A DNA stretch of 64,000 bases from an uncultured Lachnospiraceae bacterium. GTDB lineage: Bacteria; Bacillota; Clostridia; Lachnospirales; Lachnospiraceae. Positions 23,318-32,378 of this stretch are shown here, one piece after another (the stretch's first letter is position 1; each line of letters starts with the position of its first letter). The stretch covers positions 1-64,000 of the forward strand of contig URUY01000003.1 of the NCBI GenBank assembly GCA_900551115.1, given 5' to 3'. A program made the position numbers and the translations under genes. The notes under the pieces are model-generated. The model had not been told where the DNA came from. It did no database searches and saw nothing but the letters and a program-made list of their open reading frames with translations.

Positions 23318-24085
23318 ATGAAAATAAAACAAACAGCCGGAAGAAATCAGCTTGGAGAATTTGCTCCGAAATTTGCAGAACTCAATGACGATATACTATT
23401 CGGTGAAGTATGGTCGAGAGACGATAAGCTTTCTCTGCGTGACCGCAGCCTTGTAACGGTGGTAGCCCTTATGGCGCAAGGACTCACCGACAGCTCACTG
23501 ACCTTCCACTTGCAGGAAGCAAAGAAAAACGGCATTACCAAAACAGAAATTGCCGAAATCATTACCCATGCGGCGTTTTATGCAGGCTGGCCGAAGGCAT
23601 GGGCAGTATTCCGTCTTGCAAAAGAGGTATGGAACGAGAACACGTCTGATGACAGCGCTAAGTCCAGGCACGCTGCCGAAATGGTATTTCCGATTGGTTT
23701 ACCCAATGACGGATATGCGCAATATTTTATCGGACAGAGTTATCTCGCTCCTCTTGCCAAAACCAGTGGCGAACATCCCGCACTTTTCGCTAATGTAACC
23801 TTTGAACCGGGCTGCCGTAATAACTGGCATATCCACCACGCAAAAAGTGGTGGCGGTCAGGTACTTATCTGTATTGCCGGCGAGGGTTGGTATCAGGAGG
23901 AAGGCAAGGATGCCGTTAGCCTTACGCCGGGCATGATTATTACCATTCCGCCCGAAGTGAAGCATTGGCACGGAGCAAAAGCAGATAGCTGGTTCAGCCA
24001 TATTGCCGTTGAAGTTCCCGGTGAGGAAAACAGCAATGAATGGTGCGAGCCGGTATCTGATGACAAATATAAACAGCTAAAATAA
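23318..24085 (+). CDS. Carboxymuconolactone decarboxylase domain fused to a cupin
   Basis: A 255-residue fusion. Residues about 20-110 form a CMD/AhpD-like domain (SLRDRSLVTVVALMAQG, THAAFYAGWPKAWA) but without the CxxC peroxidase pair. Residues about 140-250 are a cupin with metal-ligand type residues (WHIHHAK, GEGWYQEEG, PPEVKHWHGA). ATG 23318 has AAGGAG at ideal distance; an ATG six bases earlier is too close. This fusion is widespread in gut Clostridia beside flavoproteins and alcohol dehydrogenases. Its reaction is not known. Confidence 0.82.
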   Translation: MKIKQTAGRNQLGEFAPKFAELNDDILFGEVWSRDDKLSLRDRSLVTVVALMAQGLTDSSLTFHLQEAKKNGITKTEIAEIITHAAFYAGWPKAWAVFRLAKEVWNENTSDDSAKSRHAAEMVFPIGLPNDGYAQYFIGQSYLAPLAKTSGEHPALFANVTFEPGCRNNWHIHHAKSGGGQVLICIAGEGWYQEEGKDAVSLTPGMIITIPPEVKHWHGAKADSWFSHIAVEVPGEENSNEWCEPVSDDKYKQLK

Positions 24086-24096
24086 GGAGGAAAATC

Positions 24097-25263
24097 ATGT
24101 TAGGAAATTTTAATTACTGCAATCCGACAAAACTCTATTTTGGAGAGGATTCCCTGAACTGTCTGAACGAGGAGCTGCCGAAGTACGGCAAGAATATAAT
24201 GCTTACATACGGTGGCGGCTCCATTAAGAAAAACGGTATCTACCAGAAGATTATTGATATTTTAAAAGCAAACGGCAAAACGGTGTTTGAAGATTCCGGC
24301 GTTATGCCGAACCCGACTGTCGAAAAATTATATGAGGGCTGCAGGCTGGCAAAGGAAAACAGCATTGACCTGATTCTTGCCGTAGGCGGCGGTTCTGTCT
24401 GCGATTATGCAAAAGCGGTTTCCGTTTCAGCCTATTGTGAGGATGATCCGTGGGAAAAATACTATCTTCGCATGGAGGATGTGAGCAATAAAATTATTCC
24501 GGTGGGCTGTGTGCTGACAATGGTGGGGACAGGCTCTGAGATGAACGGAGGTGCCGTTATCACCAACCACGAGCAGAAACTGAAAATCGGTCATGTATTC
24601 GGTGAAAATGTGTTTCCGAAATTTGCTGTCTTAAACCCTGTTTTTACCCTGACGCTTCCCCGTGAACAGATGGTTGCAGGCTTCTATGACATTATGAATC
24701 ATATTACCGAGCAGTATTTTTCCGGAGAAGATGACAATACCTCCGACTACATTATGGAAGGTCTTATGAAATCGCTGATACACTCCTCGAGGATTGCGGT
24801 TCAAAATCCTTCCGATTATGAAGCCCGGAGCAACATTATGTGGACGGCGACATGGGCACTTAATACACTGGTTGCCAAAGGGAAAAGCACCGACTGGATG
24901 GTGCATAAGATAGGACAGTCCATCGGTGCTTATACAAATGCCACCCACGGTATGACGCTGTCCGCTGTTTCAATGGCATACTACCGTCATATCTGTCCAT
25001 ACGGACAGTGCAAATTCAAGAGGTTTGCCGAAAATGTATGGGGTGTCTGCTCTGAGGGAAAAACCGATGAGCAAATCGCTGCCGAAGGACTTGATTGTAT
25101 GGAAGCCTGGATGAACGAGCTGGGGCTTGTTATGAATATCAGCGACCTGGGCGTAACAGAGGATATGCTTGACGGTATTGCAAAAGGCACCTTCCTTAAG
25201 GAGGGCGGATATAAAGTCCTTAGTCACAATGAAATCGTAGATATTTTGAAGCAGAGTATGTAA
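24097..25263 (+). CDS. Iron-containing alcohol dehydrogenase (YqhD/BdhA type)
   Basis: A 388-residue group III dehydrogenase that interconverts aldehydes and alcohols with NAD(P)H. The coenzyme domain shows AVGGGSVCDYAKAV; the metal-binding C-terminal domain contains the His ligands in NHITEQYF and THGMTLSAVS. Length is normal for the BdhA/YqhD branch. It starts 12 bases after the CMD-cupin gene with AAGGAGGAAAATC. Likely to remove reactive aldehydes; substrate cannot be named. Confidence 0.88.
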   Translation: MLGNFNYCNPTKLYFGEDSLNCLNEELPKYGKNIMLTYGGGSIKKNGIYQKIIDILKANGKTVFEDSGVMPNPTVEKLYEGCRLAKENSIDLILAVGGGSVCDYAKAVSVSAYCEDDPWEKYYLRMEDVSNKIIPVGCVLTMVGTGSEMNGGAVITNHEQKLKIGHVFGENVFPKFAVLNPVFTLTLPREQMVAGFYDIMNHITEQYFSGEDDNTSDYIMEGLMKSLIHSSRIAVQNPSDYEARSNIMWTATWALNTLVAKGKSTDWMVHKIGQSIGAYTNATHGMTLSAVSMAYYRHICPYGQCKFKRFAENVWGVCSEGKTDEQIAAEGLDCMEAWMNELGLVMNISDLGVTEDMLDGIAKGTFLKEGGYKVLSHNEIVDILKQSM

Positions 25264-25265
25264 GA

Positions 25266-26609
25266 ATGAAGCAGTCAGAACCGTTATTTACAAACAGGGA
25301 TTTGAAAAGGTTGATTTTTCCCCTGTTTATGGAGCAGCTGCTTACCATGCTGGTGGGCATTGCCGATGTTTTTACAGTGAGCTTTGTGGGTGAGGCGGCA
25401 GTGTCCGGTGTATCACTGGTAAATGCCTTTAATACAATCTTTATTTATTTGTTTACCGCACTGGCCTCCGGCGGTGCGGTAGTAATCAGCCAGTATATCG
25501 GCAGGAGTGAGCATATAACCGCAGGCGAAGCCGCAAGTCAGTTGTTTACTTCATCCATGCTGTTTTCTGTTCTTATGGCAGCAGTGATTCTTCTGATTAA
25601 CAAAATTCTGCTGAGAATGATGTTCGGACGGGTAGAGCCGGAGGTGATGGACGCTTGTGTGACTTATCTTTGCATTTCTGCCTGTTCCTATCCGGCACTG
25701 GCGGCGTATAATGCGGGGGCTGCTCTTTACCGAAGCATTGGAAAAACCGGTACCACCATGTATATTTCGGTAATTGCGAATCTTATCAATGTAGTCGGCA
25801 ATCTGATTGGTGTGTTCGTTCTGAAAGCAGGTGTTGCGGGTGTTGCCTGTCCGTCACTGATTGCCAGAGTATTTTCGGCTGTTGCGATTACGCTTTTTTG
25901 TTTTTCGGGAAAGAATCCCATACGCTGCCGGATAAACCGCATCTTTTGCTGGAATAAGAAGTTACAGCAAAAGATGCTGCGAATAGCCGTTCCAAACGGT
26001 TTGGAAAGCGGTGTCTTTCAGCTTGTAAAGGTAGCGTTAAGCAGTATTGTGGCACTGTTCGGTACTTACCAGATTGCGGCGAACGGAATTGCACAGAGCA
26101 TTTGGGGATTGGCTTCCCTTGCCTGTGTGACGATGGGACCGGTATTTATCACCGTTATCGGACAGTGCATGGGAGCCGGTGATACGCAGGCGGCAGAATA
26201 TTATTTTAAGAAGCTCTTAAAGATAAACCTGCTGTTTTCGGTTGTCTGGAACGGACTGGTCTTTGCACTGACCCCGGTTCTTATGCAGTTTTATTCGTTG
26301 GCGGAGGAAACAAAACAGCTGGTTATTTTGCTGGTACTGATTCACAGCATATTTAACTCCATAGCGTTTCCCTTTGCCGACCCTTTCGGAAAGGGGCTCC
26401 GTGCAACCGGAGATGTGAAGTTCACAACTGCCGTCTCTCTTATAACAACCATTGCCGTGCGCCTGATATTCTCTCTGCTGTTCGGTATCGGACTTGATTT
26501 GGGCGTAATCGGTATTGCGTATGCCATGTGTCTTGACTGGGTATTCAGAGGGATTATTCTTTGGCTTAGATTTAAACAGAATAAATGGAAGCAATTTAAA
26601 GTAATTTAA
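25266..26609 (+). CDS. MATE-family efflux transporter
   Basis: A 447-residue protein with about twelve membrane spans in two pseudo-repeats and family motifs such as the N-terminal RLIFPLFMEQLL and GLRATGDVKF late in the protein. MATE proteins export organic cations or drugs in exchange for Na+ or H+. It starts three bases after the dehydrogenase stop and closes the redox operon, suggesting export of a product or toxic compound handled by the enzymes. A second MATE gene lies at 61265. Confidence 0.86.
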   Translation: MKQSEPLFTNRDLKRLIFPLFMEQLLTMLVGIADVFTVSFVGEAAVSGVSLVNAFNTIFIYLFTALASGGAVVISQYIGRSEHITAGEAASQLFTSSMLFSVLMAAVILLINKILLRMMFGRVEPEVMDACVTYLCISACSYPALAAYNAGAALYRSIGKTGTTMYISVIANLINVVGNLIGVFVLKAGVAGVACPSLIARVFSAVAITLFCFSGKNPIRCRINRIFCWNKKLQQKMLRIAVPNGLESGVFQLVKVALSSIVALFGTYQIAANGIAQSIWGLASLACVTMGPVFITVIGQCMGAGDTQAAEYYFKKLLKINLLFSVVWNGLVFALTPVLMQFYSLAEETKQLVILLVLIHSIFNSIAFPFADPFGKGLRATGDVKFTTAVSLITTIAVRLIFSLLFGIGLDLGVIGIAYAMCLDWVFRGIILWLRFKQNKWKQFKVI

Positions 26610-26650
26610 GCAGACAGACGCGCAGGCAAAAAATCAGCATAAAAATCAGC

Positions 26651-26676
26651 AACCGGAAGGCTTACGTCTTCCGGTT
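26651..26676 (+). terminator. Hairpin after the MATE gene
   Basis: AACCGGAAG pairs with CTTCCGGTT. The following bases are A/T-rich but have no clean T-run, so efficiency is doubtful. Confidence 0.4.
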
Positions 26677-26745
26677 ATATATTGTCAAAAATTTTCTGTT
26701 AAGAACAGGACGGAAATGTGCAGGCCTTTTGCAGCCTGCTTTATT

Positions 26746-28062
26746 TTATTCTGCATGGGGCGGATGGGGCAAATCATCTGTGGCAGGATTGCATAGGAGC
26801 CTGCCGTCCTTGGCAAAGCGGGAACCGTGACAGGGACAGTCCCAGGTATGCTCGCAGGGATTCCATTTGAGCGCGCAGCCCATATGGGGACATCGCCTGC
26901 GGGAGGGAGTAAGCAGACCGGCAAGAGAGGTGCCGATATTGCTGAAAAGCTGTTTGGAAAACATGCTGCGGGCAGGGGAGAACACTTCGGCATATTTATT
27001 ATTTCTTCCCATAATTATATCGGTAAGAAGCTCGGCTGCTACCATGGAAGACGTCATGCCCCACTCGTTAAAGCCTGTAGCAACGTAGAGATTTGGATGT
27101 ACGCTGCTGTAGGGGCCTATATAGGGTATGCCGTCAAGGCTGATGCAGTCCTGAGTGGACCAGGCATAGGCTTCCATGGAAGCGGGATGGTATTTGCGTG
27201 CATAATCTCTGAGCAGTTCATAATGACAGGCGGCTTTTCCTGTGCGGTGGTCTCCGCCGCCCACAAGCAGCATGTCCTTATAGGTACGAAAATATAGTCC
27301 GTCATTACTGTAATCCACATAAGAACCGGGAAGAGCCGGAACGTTTTTTTGAGCAATTACATAAGAGCGTTTCTGATAGAGCCTGGCAAAATACATGCCG
27401 CAGGTATTCAGAAACGGAAAATGAGATGCTACAATGATTTTGTCTGCCGAAATTTTAAAGTCTTCGGTTAAAACTTCGTTTTTTTCAATACTGATAATTC
27501 GGGTGTGTTCCCGTATGTTCAGCCCTTCTGCAATAGCGGCGGCAAATTTCAGGGGATGGAACTGGGCCTGAGCGGGAAACTCTACAGCGGCAAGTACCGG
27601 AAGGGGCAGTGGTATTTCGTGCCGCAGCCTGGCATTATAGCCCAGGGCATGCAGGGCGCTGACTTCATTCCCTATGAGAGAGGGATTTTTACAGGAATAG
27701 ATACAGGCGGGAATTTCGGTAAAATCGCAGTCAATATTCTGGCACAGCGCTTTATAGGAAGCTACGGCATGCAGATTTGCTTCCAGATAAAGCCTGGCTT
27801 TTGTGTAGCCGAATTTCTTCATAAGGGCGCCGTAGAGAGTGTCATGTTGAGCTGAGATGACGGCAGTTGTGCCTGCGGTGGTGCCGCTGCAAATGGTATC
27901 CGCTTCACAGAGCAGACAGTCTATGCCGGCCTTTTTCAGAAAATAAGCGCACAGCAGGCCGGAAAGACCGCCTCCGATGATGCATACCTCTGTTTTTTCA
28001 TTCTGCATAAGAGGCGGAAAGGAGGGGAGAGCGGCAGTATCGTTCCACAGAGATTTAATCAT
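26746..28062 (-). CDS. FAD-dependent oxidoreductase with C-terminal Rieske domain
   Basis: A 438-residue protein. The N-terminus has the dinucleotide motif CIIGGGLSGLLCAYFL of DAO-type amine/glycine oxidases; the last ~60 residues form a Rieske 2Fe-2S domain with CPHMGC and CPCHGSRF ligands. This fusion is known in Bacillus (YhfW) and many Clostridia, with unknown substrate. Electrons would pass from an oxidised amine or sugar to the cluster. It reads leftward alone, convergent with the MATE operon, with its own promoter region shared with the divergent lipoprotein gene. Confidence 0.85.
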   Translation of the reverse strand: MIKSLWNDTAALPSFPPLMQNEKTEVCIIGGGLSGLLCAYFLKKAGIDCLLCEADTICSGTTAGTTAVISAQHDTLYGALMKKFGYTKARLYLEANLHAVASYKALCQNIDCDFTEIPACIYSCKNPSLIGNEVSALHALGYNARLRHEIPLPLPVLAAVEFPAQAQFHPLKFAAAIAEGLNIREHTRIISIEKNEVLTEDFKISADKIIVASHFPFLNTCGMYFARLYQKRSYVIAQKNVPALPGSYVDYSNDGLYFRTYKDMLLVGGGDHRTGKAACHYELLRDYARKYHPASMEAYAWSTQDCISLDGIPYIGPYSSVHPNLYVATGFNEWGMTSSMVAAELLTDIIMGRNNKYAEVFSPARSMFSKQLFSNIGTSLAGLLTPSRRRCPHMGCALKWNPCEHTWDCPCHGSRFAKDGRLLCNPATDDLPHPPHAE

Positions 28063-28157
28063 GATGTTACTCCTAAGGTTTTTTAGGTAGTATTACCGGA
28101 TAACAGGAAAATATGAGCATGAAATAAGAACAAATAAGAAGACATTGCTTTTTTATG

Positions 28158-28186
28158 GTGCAACATTTTGCCGGATATGCTACAAT
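28158..28186 (+). promoter_or_regulatory. Promoter of the small lipoprotein gene
   Basis: GTGCAA (28158-28163), 17 bases, TACAAT (28181-28186). It lies 73 bases before the start at 28259. Confidence 0.5.
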
Positions 28187-28258
28187 GAAAAATAATGGTG
28201 TCGTCTGCATACGGCTGCCTTTGGATAAATATGAAGAAAATAATGGGGGAGAAGAAAA

Positions 28259-28720
28259 ATGAGTAATATAAAGAAAGGGCTCACAGTATTTTTTACGTTT
28301 TTTATTTTGATGACTTTTACGGCATGCGGAAAAAGAGAAGCCCTCAGCCTGGAAGAATTTAATACCATCATGGAAGCAGAGGGCTATACGATAACAGATG
28401 CTACCGGACAGATTGCACCAAAGCAGATTACGGCTATCAGTCTGGCGCTTAAAGACAGCTATCAGATAGAATTTTATGTTTTTACCGATGCAGATACGGC
28501 AGCCTCTGTTTATGCACAGAATAAGTCTGTGTTTGAAGAAAATAAGCCAAGCGGTCATGTGGAATTATATAAAAATATCGGCAATTACGGTTATTATTCA
28601 CTGACTGCAGACGGCGTATACTATCTGCTTTCCAGAGTGGATAATACGATGCTGTATGCAGTGGCGGATGCAGCGTACAAGTCTGAAATAAATGCAATGG
28701 TTAAAAAAATCGGGTATTAG
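28259..28720 (+). CDS. Small lipoprotein of unknown function
   Basis: A 153-residue secreted protein. The signal peptide ends in a lipobox (TFTAC, Cys at residue 22), followed by a ~130-residue mixed alpha/beta domain (YTITDATGQ, IEFYVFTDADTAASVYAQN) unlike any family I recognise by name. AAGAAA-type ribosome site upstream is weak (GGGGGAGAAGAAA). It may be cotranscribed with the zinc-finger protein and polA downstream. Confidence 0.72.
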   Translation: MSNIKKGLTVFFTFFILMTFTACGKREALSLEEFNTIMEAEGYTITDATGQIAPKQITAISLALKDSYQIEFYVFTDADTAASVYAQNKSVFEENKPSGHVELYKNIGNYGYYSLTADGVYYLLSRVDNTMLYAVADAAYKSEINAMVKKIGY

Positions 28721-28768
28721 TAACAGTAGGCTTTGCCGCGGACAGGCGGCGCATAAAGAGGACTATAT

Positions 28769-29089
28769 ATGGATTGTATGGAATTTGAAAAACTGACGCC
28801 GGCTTTTGTGGCAAATAATTTAGATTATAAAGAATTAAAAAGATTTTTGGCCCATGCGGAAAGCTGTCCCGAATGCAGGGAAGAATTAACCATACAGGTG
28901 CTGATTTCCGAGGGTATGGCGCGGTTAGAGGAGGGCAGTGCATTCGATCTGCAAAAGGAGCTTGACAGGCGGATGCAGGAGGCAGAACGGCGCATACGTA
29001 TGCACAAGACTTTTAAGTATGCGGCAATTACGCTGGAGGTTGCGGCAGTAGCCGCCATAGGACTGATTATTGTATTGTTTGTATTATAA
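28769..29089 (+). CDS. Zinc-finger membrane protein, anti-sigma-like
   Basis: A 106-residue protein. The His-x3-Cys-x2-Cys motif in HAESCPECRE is the anti-sigma zf-HC2 signature; the C-terminus is one membrane helix (residues about 84-106). Such proteins hold ECF sigma factors at the membrane, but no sigma gene is adjacent. It lies 18 bases before polA. An anti-sigma or scaffold role is inference. Confidence 0.72.
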   Translation: MDCMEFEKLTPAFVANNLDYKELKRFLAHAESCPECREELTIQVLISEGMARLEEGSAFDLQKELDRRMQEAERRIRMHKTFKYAAITLEVAAVAAIGLIIVLFVL

Positions 29090-29107
29090 GGAAGGGCAGC
29101 AGGGACA

Positions 29108-31756
29108 ATGAACGGAAAAATTGTATTAATTGACGGACACAGCATATTAAACAGAGCCTTTTACGGCGTGCCGGATTTAACAAATGCAGAAGGGCTGCAT
29201 ACCAATGCCGTATATGGTTTTTTAAATATTATGTTTAAGATTCTGGAAGAGGAGCAGCCGGATTATTTAGCGGTTGCTTTTGACAGAAAGGAGCCTACCT
29301 TCAGGCATGAAATGTACGAGGCCTACAAAGGGACCAGAAAGCCCATGCCGGAGGAGCTGCGGCAGCAGGTGCCCGTGATGAAGGAAATGCTGTCCGCTAT
29401 GGGAATCTGTACGTTAGAGCATGCAGGCTGGGAGGCAGATGATATTTTGGGAAGCCTGGCAAAAGCCTCTGAAAGGGACGGCCTTTTAGTGTCGCTGGTT
29501 TCGGGAGACAGGGACCTTTTGCAGATAGCCTCAGAGCGTATCAAAATCAGGATTCCCAAGACTAAAATGGGAAAGACGGAAATAGAAGATTATTATGCGG
29601 CAGATGTAGCGGAAAAATATAAGGTTACACCGCTTCAGTTTATCGAATTAAAAGCATTGATGGGGGATACGGCGGATAACATTCCCGGCGTGCCTAAAGT
29701 AGGAGAGAAGACGGCTTCTGAGCTGATGACGACCTACGGTTCCATAGAAGGTATCTATGCCCACATAGAAGATATTACGAAAAAGGCGGTTAAACAGTCC
29801 CTGATAGACAACAGGCATCTGGCTGATTTAAGCAAGAAGCTGGCAACCATAAAAACGGACTGTGATTTGGATTTTTCCTATGAAAAGGCAAAAGCAGACG
29901 GCTTTTATACGAAAGAGGCTTATGCACTCTGCAAAAAATTAGGCTTTAAAAATATTTTGAGCCGTTTTGATGAAACGGCGCAGGATACGGTAAATAAGGT
30001 AACGGACTTCTTCCGGACGGTGACAGATTTGGAAGCGGCCAAAGCCGTGTTTGCACAGGCAAGGAAAGCAGAGGAAGCAGGCTTCTGTATGCTGGCAGAC
30101 GGCAGGGCGGATGAGAAGATTGCAGGACTGGCGCTGGCGGTTTCTGTATCAGAGGTCATCTTTATACCAGTTTTGGGAGAAATCACCGGAGCATACCTTG
30201 CAGAGGAGCTGAAAGCGCTCTCTGCAAAAACAAGGCTTTCTGCCGCTGATATAAAAAGCCATTACCGTTATCTGGAAAGAGAAGATACGTCCCGTTATTT
30301 TGATATTCTGATTGCGGCCTACCTGTTAAATCCTTTAAAGAATGATTATGATACGGAAGCAATAGCCGGAGAGCATTTAAACCTTATTGTTCCCGGACGT
30401 ATAGAGGTATTTGGTAAGGAAGGCTACTTAAAGGGCTATGAAAACAATCCGGACAAATGCGCGGAATATGCCTGCTACGGGGCTTATGTAGCGCTTGCAG
30501 CAAAGCCTGTACTTACAGAAAAGCTGCAAAATGCCGGTATGTATAAGCTGATGCAGGAAGTAGAAATGCCCCTGTCCTTAGTACTTTATGATATGGAACA
30601 GGCGGGAATGCTGGTTAAGCCTGAGGAATTAAAGGAATACGGAGAAAAGCTGACAGGCAGGATAGAGGAGCTTGAAAAGAAAATTCATAAACAGGCGGAT
30701 GCGGATTTTAACATTAATTCGCCCAAGCAGTTAGGCGAGATATTATTTGAAAAAATGCAGCTTCCCGGTGGGAAAAAGACAAAAACAGGCTATTCAACAG
30801 CGGCAGACGTACTGGAAAAGCTGGCGCCTGAGCATCAGATTGTAACGGATATTTTAGAATACAGAGGTCTTACAAAGCTAAAATCCACCTATGCGGACGG
30901 ACTGGCGGCCTGTATCGGAGAGGACGGCAGGATTCATTCAAGCTTTAACCAGACCATAACGGCAACCGGCAGAATCAGCTCTACGGAGCCCAATCTGCAG
31001 AATATTCCCATGCGAATGGAATTGGGCAGACAGATACGCCGGGTTTTCGTACCAAAGGACGGATTCCTTTTTACAGATGCAGATTATTCTCAGATAGAGC
31101 TTCGTGTGCTGGCACATATGTCGGGGGACGAGCAGCTTATTGAGGCATATCGTACCGAACAGGATATTCACCGTATTACGGCGGCAAAGGTGTTCCATAC
31201 GCCGTTTGAAGAAGTGACGGATTTACAGAGAAGAAATGCAAAAGCAGTCAATTTCGGTATTGTTTACGGAATCAGCTCCTTTGGTCTTAGTCAGGACCTC
31301 AGTATTACCAAAAAGGAAGCGGCAGAATATATTGAGCAGTATTTTGCAACCTATCCCAAAGTAAAAAGCTTTCTGGACGGGCTGGTGGCAAAAGCCAGGG
31401 AATGCGGCTATGCCGAGACCTTATTCGGACGCAGAAGACCCATACCGGAGCTGGCTTCAGGCAATTTTATGCAGCGTTCCTTCGGCGAGCGTATTGCCAT
31501 GAATTCACCTATTCAGGGAACAGCGGCGGATATCATTAAGATTGCCATGATAAATGTCCATAAGGCACTTCTTAAGGAAGGGCTTAAGTCAAGGCTGATT
31601 CTGCAGGTGCATGATGAACTGCTTATTGAGACAGCAAAAGGAGAAGAAGAGGCGGTGGCACGTATTCTTTCAGAGGGGATGCATTCTGCAGCGCAGCTTT
31701 CAGTGGAGCTTGCAATAGACATGCATACCGGTAAAAACTGGTATGAGGCAAAATAA
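29108..31756 (+). CDS. polA: DNA polymerase I
   Basis: An 882-residue polymerase for Okazaki fragment processing and repair. Residues 1-~290 are the 5'-3' exonuclease (VLIDGHSILNRAF, GDTADNIPGVPKVGEKTA). The middle region resembles a 3'-5' exonuclease fold but lacks clear DEDD residues, as in other Firmicutes. The C-terminal polymerase has TDADYSQIELRVLAH (motif A), RRNAKAVNFGIVYG (motif B) and LQVHDELLIE (motif C). It overlaps the upstream frame of coaE but not its chosen start. Confidence 0.96.
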   Translation: MNGKIVLIDGHSILNRAFYGVPDLTNAEGLHTNAVYGFLNIMFKILEEEQPDYLAVAFDRKEPTFRHEMYEAYKGTRKPMPEELRQQVPVMKEMLSAMGICTLEHAGWEADDILGSLAKASERDGLLVSLVSGDRDLLQIASERIKIRIPKTKMGKTEIEDYYAADVAEKYKVTPLQFIELKALMGDTADNIPGVPKVGEKTASELMTTYGSIEGIYAHIEDITKKAVKQSLIDNRHLADLSKKLATIKTDCDLDFSYEKAKADGFYTKEAYALCKKLGFKNILSRFDETAQDTVNKVTDFFRTVTDLEAAKAVFAQARKAEEAGFCMLADGRADEKIAGLALAVSVSEVIFIPVLGEITGAYLAEELKALSAKTRLSAADIKSHYRYLEREDTSRYFDILIAAYLLNPLKNDYDTEAIAGEHLNLIVPGRIEVFGKEGYLKGYENNPDKCAEYACYGAYVALAAKPVLTEKLQNAGMYKLMQEVEMPLSLVLYDMEQAGMLVKPEELKEYGEKLTGRIEELEKKIHKQADADFNINSPKQLGEILFEKMQLPGGKKTKTGYSTAADVLEKLAPEHQIVTDILEYRGLTKLKSTYADGLAACIGEDGRIHSSFNQTITATGRISSTEPNLQNIPMRMELGRQIRRVFVPKDGFLFTDADYSQIELRVLAHMSGDEQLIEAYRTEQDIHRITAAKVFHTPFEEVTDLQRRNAKAVNFGIVYGISSFGLSQDLSITKKEAAEYIEQYFATYPKVKSFLDGLVAKARECGYAETLFGRRRPIPELASGNFMQRSFGERIAMNSPIQGTAADIIKIAMINVHKALLKEGLKSRLILQVHDELLIETAKGEEEAVARILSEGMHSAAQLSVELAIDMHTGKNWYEAK

Positions 31757-31772
31757 AACCGGAGGAATCAAT

Positions 31773-32378
31773 ATGCGGCTGATTGGAATTACCGGCGGAG
31801 TCGGCGCCGGGAAAACAGAAATATTGTCTTTTATCAGGCAGCACTATTTATGTAAGATTTATCTTGCGGATGAGGTTGCCCATAAGATACAGGAGCCGGG
31901 ACAGCCCTGTTATGAAAAAATAGTAGGGCTTTTAGGCAAAGGGATACTGAATGATGACGGCAGGATTGATAAGGGGAAAATGGCTGCCAGGATTTTTATG
32001 GACAAAGATATCCTGATGAAGGTAAATGCCATTGTGCATCCGGCTGTGAGGGAGTATTTGGAAAATGCTGCCGGGGCAGCCCGTACAGATAAAAAAACGG
32101 AACTGTTTTTCATTGAAGCAGCCCTGTTAATTGAGAACGGTTATCGGGAGTTTGTGGACGAGATGTGGTATATCTATGCGTCAGATGAGGTGCGCAGGGA
32201 ACGGTTAAAGAAAAGCCGCGGGTATGACAGTGCTAAAATCACGCGGATTATGGCAAGTCAGCTTTCGGATACAGCCTTTCGTCAGGATTCGGATTTTATG
32301 ATAGATAACAGCGGTACGCTGAATGCGGCATATGACCAGATTAAAAAGAGACTGGAGGCATACACGTGGCAGGATTAA
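31773..32378 (+). CDS. coaE: Dephospho-CoA kinase
   Basis: A 201-residue kinase that phosphorylates the 3'-OH of dephospho-CoA, the last step of CoA synthesis. GITGGVGAGKTE is the P-loop; the lid and CoA sites include LADEVAHKIQEPG and the final RQDSDFMIDNSG. ATG 31773 follows CCGGAGGAATC; the upstream extension within polA was rejected. The pairing polA-coaE is common in Firmicutes. Its stop overlaps the next gene's start region. Confidence 0.93.
   Translation: MRLIGITGGVGAGKTEILSFIRQHYLCKIYLADEVAHKIQEPGQPCYEKIVGLLGKGILNDDGRIDKGKMAARIFMDKDILMKVNAIVHPAVREYLENAAGAARTDKKTELFFIEAALLIENGYREFVDEMWYIYASDEVRRERLKKSRGYDSAKITRIMASQLSDTAFRQDSDFMIDNSGTLNAAYDQIKKRLEAYTWQD

Noticed and set aside
24800..24830. 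GGTTCAAAATCC resembling a tRNA T-arm
   Set aside because: It lies inside the dehydrogenase gene and no cloverleaf can be built around it; no tRNA was found in the window.
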